This document shows, in pieces, positions 1-5,992 of a stretch of DNA of 8,920 nt (position 1 is the stretch's first letter; every line of letters begins with the position of its first letter). The stretch covers positions 1-8,920 of the forward strand of contig DAOWNO010000062.1 of assembly GCA_030642525.1 (NCBI GenBank), read 5' to 3'. This stretch comes from Candidatus Aegiribacteria sp. GTDB taxonomy: Bacteria; Fermentibacterota; Fermentibacteria; Fermentibacterales; JCC-6. A model generated the notes under the pieces. It did not search any database. It was not told the DNA's origin and worked only from the letters and a program-made list of their open reading frames with translations. Made by a program: the position numbers and the translations under genes.

Positions 1-1
1 G

Positions 2-778
2 ATGGGGTCGCAGGGAGTATATGCTGGCGAATTGGAAATGCCTGCTGATGTCTCGGGGTTTACCATCTGCCTTGATGATCTGGGTTCCATATGCATGGTC
101 AATGAGAAGCACCCCGGTCTGAGAAAGCGCTTCTCACTTGCTCATGAGTACGGTCATGTCCTGATGGATTCCGATCTCGGTACGGTTGTGAGCAGAACCG
201 CTGAGAGTAAAGAACTTATAGAGATCAGGGCGAATGTCTTCGCTGCCGGATTTCTGATGCCGGAGTCCGGGTGCTATGAGATGATCCGGAAGATCGGAAA
301 AGGTTCTGCATCCCGCGAGAGTACTGAAGTGTTTGACGGGCAGGATGTCACCAGGATCGAAGATAGGCACAGCGCAGAGGAACAGCAGATCCAGCTGTAC
401 GACGCGGCAAGGCTGGCCTTTTACTTCAGTGTCAGCATCCAGGCTATGCTTTACAGGCTGAAGAATCTCAGGCTTATCAGCCAGGCAAGGCTTGAATCTC
501 TTCTTGAAGAAGAGGAGACCGAGGCAGGTGATCATCTTAGAAGACTTATGCACCAGAATGATACGGATAGCCGTTTGAATGAGTCAGATTTTTTCAGATT
601 TACTGTTATCAATATGGCACTGGAAGCCCTGCGCAGAGGGAGCATCAGCCGGGGCAAGTGTCTTGAAGTGGGAAGATTGGCCTGTCGAGATGATCAATAC
701 GGAAATTTCAGGAGTTTCGTTGACGAGATTTCCCTGGAACAGGTGCCCGTGATGATACCCGGTGAGGGTTCCGAGTGA
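2..778 (+). CDS. ImmA/IrrE family metallopeptidase (COG2856), 5' end probably outside window
   Basis: This is a zinc-dependent endopeptidase-like protein of the ImmA/IrrE family. Known members cleave or inactivate an XRE-type repressor or partner protein in phage, stress and toxin-antitoxin settings. The sequence shows a clear zincin motif, RFSLAHEYGH at residues 43-52 (HEYGH, with E49 as catalytic base). The usual downstream helix follows at 74-87 (E74, then AN-FAA-FLMP), with E74 as probable third zinc ligand. A C-terminal helical part around 130-165 (ARLAFYFSVS, then MLYRLKNLRLIS) is also typical. Residues 95-125 form a charged linker. The first ATG lies at base 2 and the family core normally starts further upstream, often after an XRE helix-turn-helix. 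This start is therefore probably internal and the gene is cut by the window edge. Its stop overlaps the next gene by 4 bp, so the two are translationally coupled. The substrate cannot be told from here. Confidence 0.88.
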   Translation: MGSQGVYAGELEMPADVSGFTICLDDLGSICMVNEKHPGLRKRFSLAHEYGHVLMDSDLGTVVSRTAESKELIEIRANVFAAGFLMPESGCYEMIRKIGKGSASRESTEVFDGQDVTRIEDRHSAEEQQIQLYDAARLAFYFSVSIQAMLYRLKNLRLISQARLESLLEEEETEAGDHLRRLMHQNDTDSRLNESDFFRFTVINMALEALRRGSISRGKCLEVGRLACRDDQYGNFRSFVDEISLEQVPVMIPGEGSE

Positions 779-1272
779 ATTCCAGACTGGTCGTACTGCT
801 CGATGCGTGTATCCTGATAAACCTGTTTCATGGGGAATGCTCTGAACTGTTCGGTGCTCTTACTGAATACGACTTCCGTGTAACTGCCCATGTTAAAGAC
901 GAAATTACCGATTCCCAACAATTGGAAGCTCTTAAGAATCTGATTGAGCATGGAGAGGTAAGTACCGTGTCCGTAACTGATGATCAAACAAATGTCTGTA
1001 TCGAGCAGTTCATGCGCAGACTCGATGCCGGAGAGGCTTCCTGTATAGCGGTGGCGATAAGCACAGGCTGGTTCATCGGCACGGATGACAGCCTGGCAAT
1101 CAAGATAGCCGGTGCTGAAATGGGTCCTGGAAAAATCCTCACAACACCGGGTCTGATAGAACAGGCGATCAGAAAGGGACTTATCTCTATCGATGAAGCT
1201 GATGATATAAAGGAACGGCTGGAAGAGCATAAGTTCAGAATGTCGTTCGAATCATTCCATGATATTGTGTGA
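775..1272 (+). CDS. PIN-domain protein (DUF3368/COG2405-like), probable toxin of an ImmA-PIN module
   Basis: The 165-residue protein has the layout of a PIN-domain ribonuclease. Acidic D10 sits in a hydrophobic strand (VVLLDACILINLF, 6-18). E43 follows in KDEI. DAGEASCIAVA at 84-94 supplies E87, and GTDDSLA at 102-108 supplies D104/D105. These are the positions that hold divalent metal in PIN nucleases. The C-terminal segment, with GLI repeated near 126 and 135 and a final FRMSFESFHDIV, resembles COG2405/DUF3368 proteins, a subgroup found next to toxin-antitoxin genes. The start is a GTG that overlaps the upstream stop (GTGA, 775-778), the usual arrangement for two proteins made in a fixed ratio. 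The likely role, by family and context, is RNA cleavage controlled by the ImmA-like partner. Targets and toxicity are not shown by the sequence. Confidence 0.85.
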   Translation: MNSRLVVLLDACILINLFHGECSELFGALTEYDFRVTAHVKDEITDSQQLEALKNLIEHGEVSTVSVTDDQTNVCIEQFMRRLDAGEASCIAVAISTGWFIGTDDSLAIKIAGAEMGPGKILTTPGLIEQAIRKGLISIDEADDIKERLEEHKFRMSFESFHDIV

Positions 1273-1330
1273 GTAGCTGTATCCGGACTTCAACGGCTCA
1301 GAAAAGAAGCTGATACTGAAAGCAGAATAA

Positions 1331-1362
1331 TCACCGTATAAATGAAGAGAGGTTCCTCTTCA
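1331..1362 (-). terminator. Weak hairpin in the last codons of purC, possible terminator
   Basis: A perfect 7-bp inverted repeat (TGAAGAG at 1343-1349, CTCTTCA at 1356-1362, 6-base loop) lies in the last codons of purC. On the minus strand it is followed by TTTATACGG, a poor T-tract. It may help end purC transcription, but the run of T is too short for a confident intrinsic terminator. Nothing better is visible in the 58-bp gap to the PIN gene. Confidence 0.25.
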
Positions 1363-2296
1363 GCCTCTCAATCGGATCAGCATCTATCTCCGGTTTAAAG
1401 ATTTCACCTGTTATCATTTCATAGAGCTGTATGTATCGGGAAGAGAGTTCCACAACAAGTTCATCCGGAGCTTTCGGGAGCTTTTCATCGTTGTACGGAT
1501 CGCAGTTGTTCCTGAACCACAGTCTGAGAAATTCCTTGTCGATGTTTTCCGGTTCCTCACCATTATCGAATTTCTGCTGATAGCTGTCCGTTATCCAGTA
1601 TCGTGAAGAATCGGGGGTGTGGATTTCATCTACGAGAATAATATTGCCGTTATCGTCCCTGCCTAGTTCGTATTTCGTATCGACCAGGATGAGACCATGC
1701 TCGGAGGCTATCTCCATTCCTCTGCGGAAAAGTCTCATTGCGATATCCGAGGTTCTGTCCCATTCCTCCTGAGACATCAGGTTCTGATTAACGATTTCTT
1801 CCGGTGTGATTGATTCATCATGTTCTTCGCTCTTTGTTGTGGGTGTGATGATGGGTTCAGGGAATTTCTGGTTTTTCACCATGCCGTCAGGAAGGATATT
1901 ACCGCAGATATTTCGTTCCCCATTATTGTAAAGCGTCCATGCTGAAGTGCTTGTGCTTCCCGTAAGATATCCGCGCAAGATGAACTCCACAGGGAATACT
2001 TCACATTTCATCGCAAGGGTAACATTTGGATCCGGTATGGAGATAACATGATTGGGTACGATATCCTTAGTCCTGTCAAACCAGAACGCGCTGACCTGGT
2101 TGAGTACCTGACCTTTGAACGGGACCGAAGCCAGTACCCTGTCGAAAGCGCTCTGTCTGTCAGTGGTTATAAGAAGGATCCTGTCTCCGAGATCGTAAAT
2201 ATCTCTGACTTTACCGCGTATTCTACCGGGAAGTTTCAGGGAAGATGTATCTGTGAGACAATTGGACAGGTTATCTCTGATAATATCTTTATTCAC
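1331..2296 (-). CDS. purC: Phosphoribosylaminoimidazole-succinocarboxamide synthase (SAICAR synthetase), long form
   Basis: PurC joins CAIR and aspartate with ATP to give SAICAR in de novo purine synthesis, in the cytoplasm. The 321-residue product carries the family signatures in order. GKVRDIYD at 28-35 is the ATP-binding N-terminal strand-loop. FPVEFILRGYLTGST at 101-115 is signature 1. LILVDTKYELG at 202-212 is signature 2. VDEIHTPDSSRYW at 222-234 also matches. It is longer than the roughly 240-residue form of Escherichia coli and resembles the roughly 300-residue Ade1-like form of yeast and several bacterial phyla. Translation starts at GTG (complement of 2294-2296), with GAAAGGAT about 6 bases upstream. 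No other purine gene is adjacent, so it appears to be a single-gene unit. It diverges from the permease gene and converges on the PIN gene. Confidence 0.96.
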   Translation of the reverse strand: MNKDIIRDNLSNCLTDTSSLKLPGRIRGKVRDIYDLGDRILLITTDRQSAFDRVLASVPFKGQVLNQVSAFWFDRTKDIVPNHVISIPDPNVTLAMKCEVFPVEFILRGYLTGSTSTSAWTLYNNGERNICGNILPDGMVKNQKFPEPIITPTTKSEEHDESITPEEIVNQNLMSQEEWDRTSDIAMRLFRRGMEIASEHGLILVDTKYELGRDDNGNIILVDEIHTPDSSRYWITDSYQQKFDNGEEPENIDKEFLRLWFRNNCDPYNDEKLPKAPDELVVELSSRYIQLYEMITGEIFKPEIDADPIERLKRNLSSFIR

Positions 2297-2462
2297 TGTT
2301 GTATCCTTTCAAATGCTTTTAATACAAATAAGCTAGCAATTCCATTCCGGAGACCGTATGATAGTGAAGTTTTCATGAAGCAGGAACTGTTTCATTCTGA
2401 CTTCTTATTTGAGAATTATATAAAAAAGATTGGAAACGGAATAATACGCTCAGAGAGTTGAT
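2297..2462. promoter_or_regulatory. Divergent intergenic region between purC and the MFS gene
   Basis: The 166-bp gap must hold promoters for both outward-facing genes. On the purC side, the ribosome site GAAAGGAT lies just before the GTG start. On the permease side, AGAGAG at 2452-2457 lies 5 bases before the ATG, and an AT-rich run (2409-2430) could be promoter DNA. I found no -35/-10 pair with good spacing on either strand. No PurR-like operator or riboswitch fold was recognised. Confidence 0.4.
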
Positions 2463-3776
2463 ATGCAGTTGTTTTCATGGCTTCCGTTCGTTTCCGGCAG
2501 GGATGACAGAAAGCTTTTCCGCCCTCTGGGCGAAGACGAGAAAAAGGCTTTCAAGCTCCACCTGATATCCGCCATTCTCGGCGGTATATCGGCGGGTGTT
2601 ATTATTAATCATGAGTATATCGCTGTTAACGGACTTAATGCTTCACAGTGGCAGATAACCGCTCTGACGATGCTCTGGCCTGTCAGCAATATTCTCTCCG
2701 TATTCATCAATCACTGGATTGGCAGTCGCGGCAGGTACGATAGAGCTGTGCTATTTATCGGTGTTCTTTCAAGGCTTCCCGTAGCCCTGATGTTCTTCTC
2801 ATCGAATGTCAACGTGCTTCTTCTTCTTCTGATGATGTTCTTTGCTTCTAACAGCGTTCTTATTCCGGCACAGAACACCATAATGAAACAGCGATACCGC
2901 GAGAACAACAGAGCAAGGTTATTCGGATGGTGGTCCAGTATTCTTACGCTTTTCAGTCTTCCGATGGCAATGTTAGTCGGAGCTCTTCTCGATGTTGATT
3001 TCCAGTATTACAGGATACTCTTCGTTGTGGAAGCACTCTTCGGAGCTGGACAGGCAGTATTCCTTTCCATCATGGCCAGGGGGATGGAAACGGGTCTGTC
3101 TGAAAAGTCCACAGGGAAGGGCATGACTCATTTTCTCAGGAGTCTCTGGGCTGTTTTTAGAAGGGATAAGGAGTTTGCCCACTTCGAGGCTTTCTTTTTC
3201 CTGTACGGAATAGCATTTCTGATGGTACTGCCTGTCATTCCATTCTTCGCGACCGAAAGGCTGGGTCTTGATTATGAGCAGTACGCGATGGCGAAAGGTG
3301 TTATCGGACAGATGGGAATACTATTCCTTTCACCTATCCTGGGTGTCCGTCTTGAGAAGCTTCGCCCATTCAGATTTACGGGGATAGTATGTCTTGTTCT
3401 TGCTTTCTATCCGCTTTCAATGGCATTCGGGAACTGGATCCCTGAACTGGGAACCTTCTTTTTCTATTTTGCTTATGTAATTTTCGCCCTGGGAATGGCG
3501 GGAATCGGAGTATCATGGAACATTTCAAGCATGCACTTCGCTCCTCAAGGGCAGGAAGCCACATACCAGGGGCTTCACGTAACATTAACAGCTCTTCGCG
3601 CTAGTTTTGCCCCGATACTGGGAAGCCTTCTCCTCCACTATTTCGGATACTCCGAAGCTTTCCTGGTGTCAACCGGAATATTCATCTTCGCTGGAATACT
3701 GTTTCTTGGAAGGTACAGGAAGAGAAGAAAGGACACCCATCAAAGAGTGGGTGTCCCCATTGCTGCTAGAAGTTGA
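2463..3776 (+). CDS. Major facilitator superfamily permease, substrate unknown
   Basis: This is a 437-residue inner-membrane protein with about twelve hydrophobic segments, near residues 31-52, 64-84, 95-113, 116-138, 158-178, 181-204, 243-262, 276-296, 303-322, 330-352, 372-394 and 397-416. A hydrophilic loop of about 38 residues (205-242) separates the two halves, the classic 6+6 arrangement of this superfamily. A basic patch after segment 4 (MKQRYRENNRARLFGWW, 141-157) fits the inter-helix loop seen in this fold. The tail (418-437) is strongly basic and cytoplasmic. I recognise no substrate-specific motif, and the neighbours (purC, an HAD phosphatase) do not settle the cargo. The last 11 bp overlap the convergent barrel-protein gene, and codons 423-432 also form that gene's terminator hairpin. 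Confidence 0.9.
   Translation: MQLFSWLPFVSGRDDRKLFRPLGEDEKKAFKLHLISAILGGISAGVIINHEYIAVNGLNASQWQITALTMLWPVSNILSVFINHWIGSRGRYDRAVLFIGVLSRLPVALMFFSSNVNVLLLLLMMFFASNSVLIPAQNTIMKQRYRENNRARLFGWWSSILTLFSLPMAMLVGALLDVDFQYYRILFVVEALFGAGQAVFLSIMARGMETGLSEKSTGKGMTHFLRSLWAVFRRDKEFAHFEAFFFLYGIAFLMVLPVIPFFATERLGLDYEQYAMAKGVIGQMGILFLSPILGVRLEKLRPFRFTGIVCLVLAFYPLSMAFGNWIPELGTFFFYFAYVIFALGMAGIGVSWNISSMHFAPQGQEATYQGLHVTLTALRASFAPILGSLLLHYFGYSEAFLVSTGIFIFAGILFLGRYRKRRKDTHQRVGVPIAARS
3717..3756 (-). terminator. Intrinsic terminator of the outer-membrane gene, embedded in the MFS coding sequence
   Basis: GGACACCCA at 3731-3739 and TGGGTGTCC at 3748-3756 form a perfect, GC-rich 9-bp stem with an 8-base loop. Read on the minus strand, the stem starts 9 bases past the stop codon of the barrel gene and is followed at once by TTTCTTCTCTTCC, a T-rich tract. 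Only the minus direction has this tract, so it should stop leftward transcription. The same bases encode residues 423-432 of the permease. Confidence 0.8.
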
Positions 3777-4272
3777 TACCGGCTGTAAGACCGAGCCAGG
3801 CAGCGTCGAAGTCGAAATCTACAAGGTGGTATTTCAGACTTGCTTCGATGTCCATGCCTCCAGTGGGAAAGATCATTCCAACGTTACCGTAGCCGCCGAA
3901 CTCACTGTCCGTTTCATCGTACTTCTCACCAGATGATTCATAACTCACCGATGCTATATGAAGAGCAAGGCCTCCGCCGTAGAAGATAGGTCCTGAATAA
4001 GTACGGATTCCGGCAAGTATGGGAATCATGCTTACCGAATAATCAAGTATCCCCGCTACATCTTCAGTACTGATGGGAGCATAACTTACACTTCCCTCGA
4101 TAGCGAACATCTGCATATGCGCGAGGATATCCACACCGAAGATGGGGCTGGTCTTGTATAAATCCGAGTTGTCACCGGTAGGAATGAATAAGCCGGCGTG
4201 ACCGCCGAATTCAACCAGACCCGCGAAAGCGGATACGGAAACCACCATGAGAACGATCATCAGTTTTTTCAT
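3766..4272 (-). CDS. Small outer-membrane beta-barrel protein with Sec signal
   Basis: The 168-residue product begins with a standard Sec signal peptide: KK, a hydrophobic core at 4-13, and SAFA before a probable cut after A17. The mature part consists of short alternating hydrophobic strands rich in glycine and aromatics (for example GGHAGLFIP, SVSYAP, IFYGGGLALHI, GNVGMIFP, LGLTAGINF). It ends in phenylalanine, the usual C-terminal signal for insertion by the Bam complex. About eight strands would fit, as in OmpA/OmpX-like or outer_membrane_beta-barrel (OMP_b-brl) domain proteins. No enzyme or ligand motif was seen. The ribosome site AAAGGTGA lies just before the ATG. It has its own promoter and terminator, so it can be expressed apart from the upstream HAD gene. 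Its specific function is unknown. Confidence 0.8.
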   Translation of the reverse strand: MKKLMIVLMVVSVSAFAGLVEFGGHAGLFIPTGDNSDLYKTSPIFGVDILAHMQMFAIEGSVSYAPISTEDVAGILDYSVSMIPILAGIRTYSGPIFYGGGLALHIASVSYESSGEKYDETDSEFGGYGNVGMIFPTGGMDIEASLKYHLVDFDFDAAWLGLTAGINF

Positions 4273-4303
4273 TTTTCACCTTTCTGTTTCGAGTATTGAT
4301 CTT

Positions 4304-4332
4304 ATTCTAGAATGTGGGGTTGCTATGGTCAA
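4304..4332 (-). promoter_or_regulatory. Sigma70-type promoter of the outer-membrane protein gene
   Basis: On the minus strand TTGACC (complement of 4327-4332) is followed after 17 bases by TAGAAT (complement of 4304-4309). Both boxes match consensus at five of six positions with ideal spacing. Transcription should begin near 4297, giving a leader of about 24 bases that contains the AAAGGTGA ribosome site. The -35 box covers the stop codon of the HAD gene (4329-4331). Confidence 0.75.
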
Positions 4333-5030
4333 CTATGTTTGTATTTCAGAAAACTCTTTAGATCAGCTGTTTCTCTCAGCTCAAGCACTCTTGGTCCCGG
4401 AGCTGAAAAATCACCGTCAGGCTGTATGAACACGAAATCAACCACTGCGGCTTCCGCAGCACCCATATCGCTTCCGATACTGTCACCGACAAATAGTGTG
4501 GTTTCCGGTGTTGAATCCGCGAGCCTCATCGCAAGCTGAAGTATTGCAGGGTCAGGCTTGGCATATCCAACCTCGCAGCTGATTACCAGGATGTCCAGAT
4601 ATTCCATCAGTTCCGCCTTCAACAGCCTTTTTCTCTGAACCGGTCCCAGGCCGTTTGAGACAAGTCCGATTGTATGATCTTTCTTAAGTGAGATGAGCAG
4701 GTCTATTACTCCGGGAAGCGCTTTCCCGTGCTGTGACATAGCCTCGAAGTAATTATTCAGAAAAAGTTCTGATGGCAGATTGACACCCGCGTCAGTGAAG
4801 ATGTTCTGCATATAGGCAGAATCCGCAGGCATCCATCCCGGCCTGCAGGCCTCGATATCCTGAACAGCATCGGAACTTACCAGTTCCAGAACCTTCTGTT
4901 CCAGATCCGGTGAGACCGGTTTTCCCAGTTGCTTAATTGCTTTCGCTGCGGCGTATTTCTGAGCGGCATTGTAATCGACAAGTGTTCCATCCAGATCAAA
5001 TATGACGGCTCTGTATTTCTTATCCTGCAT
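4329..5030 (-). CDS. HAD-superfamily phosphatase (YjjG / phosphoglycolate phosphatase-like)
   Basis: This is a cytoplasmic haloacid-dehalogenase-type hydrolase of 233 residues, probably a phosphatase acting on a small phosphorylated metabolite. All four motifs are present. Motif I is DLDGT at 12-16 (nucleophile D12, acid/base D14). Motif II is SN at 125-126. Motif III is K158 in YAKPDP. Motif IV is GDSIGSD at 182-188. The helical stretch at 20-105 between motifs I and II is a C1-type cap, as in the YjjG nucleotidase and Gph groups. The cap sequence does not let me name a substrate. The start ATG has AAGGA upstream. The gene lies 56 bp upstream of the barrel gene on the same strand. It diverges from mrp, and nothing links its function to either. 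Confidence 0.88.
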   Translation of the reverse strand: MQDKKYRAVIFDLDGTLVDYNAAQKYAAAKAIKQLGKPVSPDLEQKVLELVSSDAVQDIEACRPGWMPADSAYMQNIFTDAGVNLPSELFLNNYFEAMSQHGKALPGVIDLLISLKKDHTIGLVSNGLGPVQRKRLLKAELMEYLDILVISCEVGYAKPDPAILQLAMRLADSTPETTLFVGDSIGSDMGAAEAAVVDFVFIQPDGDFSAPGPRVLELRETADLKSFLKYKHS

Positions 5031-5165
5031 GATTTCCTTCTGTAGTAACTGGTTCTTTTTGTTGAATTGATTCTGATGCGTAAATGGATTTATTCAAGTA
5101 TATTAATTATGTATTTAATACTAACAGGTCAATCACGAATATCCAATATATGAAAGGTTTCAATC
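5031..5165. promoter_or_regulatory. AT-rich divergent promoter region between the HAD gene and mrp-hydG
   Basis: This 135-bp gap separates outward-facing genes and is markedly AT-rich around 5085-5122. For the HAD gene, TTGAAT (complement of 5092-5097) lies 16 bases from CAGAAT (complement of 5070-5075), a fair promoter. For mrp, only weak pairs appear, such as TTCAAG (5093-5098) with TAATAC (5116-5121) at 17 bases. The mrp ribosome site GAAAGG (5152-5157) is 8 bases before its ATG. If both promoters are real, their -35 boxes overlap and the two units would compete. Confidence 0.4.
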
Positions 5166-5990
5166 ATGAGTAACGGTCAGAAAGCCCCCGCACCGTATAA
5201 GCTTTCGAAATCACCCGCGGATCGCAGTATTCTGGTTCTTTCGGGCAAGGGCGGAGTAGGTAAAAGCACAGTCGCGGCAAATCTTGCGATTTCACTGTCA
5301 CTTCAGGGATTCAGAACAGGTCTTCTCGATACTGATTTCCATGGTCCGAGCATCCCCAAACTGCTCGGCCTGGAGGGCAGCAGACTGACTTCCGATGGAG
5401 AAAAGGTCAATCCGGTCACGATGGGAGCTCTTTCTGTCATTTCGGTGGATTTCATGCTCGGGAACCGAACTGACGCGGTTATCTGGCGCGGACCTATGAA
5501 GATGAATGTTATCAAGCAGCTGTTCGAGGATGTCAACTGGGGAGAACTTGATTACATGGTTATCGACTGTCCTCCCGGTACCGGTGACGAGCCGCTTTCT
5601 GTTGTTCAGCTGATTCCTGACCCGTCGGGAGCCGTTATCGTGACAACACCGCAGGAACTGTCGCTTTCGGATGTCAGACGCTCAATTCAGTTCTGCAGCG
5701 CACTGAATCTTCCCGTACTCGGTGTAATTGAGAACATGTCCGGTTTTGTCTGTCCTCATTGCGGAGAGATAACCGAACTGTTCGGGGCCGGCGGTGGAGA
5801 AAAGATGGCGGAGGAGATGGGTGTTCCCTTCCTCGGAAAAATTCCGATCGAACCTGATATAGTGATCTCCGGAGATAGCGGAAAACCGTTCGTGTACCAT
5901 AATGGACAATCATCCTATGCAAAGGATTTCGAGAGAATCGTGGGAGATATTATCGAAAAAGTTTCACATGGAAAAGACACTGAGAAATAA
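5166..5990 (+). CDS. mrp: Mrp/NBP35-family P-loop ATPase, iron-sulfur cluster carrier
   Basis: Mrp (ApbC) proteins bind a [4Fe-4S] cluster between two subunits and pass it to target enzymes with the help of ATP. The 274-residue product has the deviant Walker A GKGGVGKST at 27-35, the switch region DTDFHGPSIPKLLG at 55-68, and VIDCPPGTGDE at 132-142. The cluster-binding pair C196/C199 lies in VIENMSGFVCPHCGE. It lacks the N-terminal MIP18/DUF59 domain found in longer Mrp proteins, so it is the short form. The residues at 1-20 are a polar, unstructured lead. It starts at ATG with GAAAGG 8 bases before. Its stop is only 2 bp from the hydG start, so the two genes form one transcript. This suggests that the carrier serves the two-cluster enzyme HydG, which is inference. 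Confidence 0.95.
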   Translation: MSNGQKAPAPYKLSKSPADRSILVLSGKGGVGKSTVAANLAISLSLQGFRTGLLDTDFHGPSIPKLLGLEGSRLTSDGEKVNPVTMGALSVISVDFMLGNRTDAVIWRGPMKMNVIKQLFEDVNWGELDYMVIDCPPGTGDEPLSVVQLIPDPSGAVIVTTPQELSLSDVRRSIQFCSALNLPVLGVIENMSGFVCPHCGEITELFGAGGGEKMAEEMGVPFLGKIPIEPDIVISGDSGKPFVYHNGQSSYAKDFERIVGDIIEKVSHGKDTEK

Positions 5991-5992
5991 AT

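Noticed and set aside
694..1230. Minus-strand frame of 178 codons opposite the PIN gene
   Set aside because: It lies wholly across the ImmA-PIN junction, has no recognisable motif, and the plus strand carries intact PIN residues and a coupled start.
2048..2461. Plus-strand frame of 137 codons ending next to the MFS start
   Set aside because: Most of it is the antisense of purC, the product has no family look, and the rest covers the promoter gap.
2297..2462. Purine riboswitch or PurR box upstream of purC
   Set aside because: No three-helix aptamer core or known operator sequence could be found by eye in this gap.
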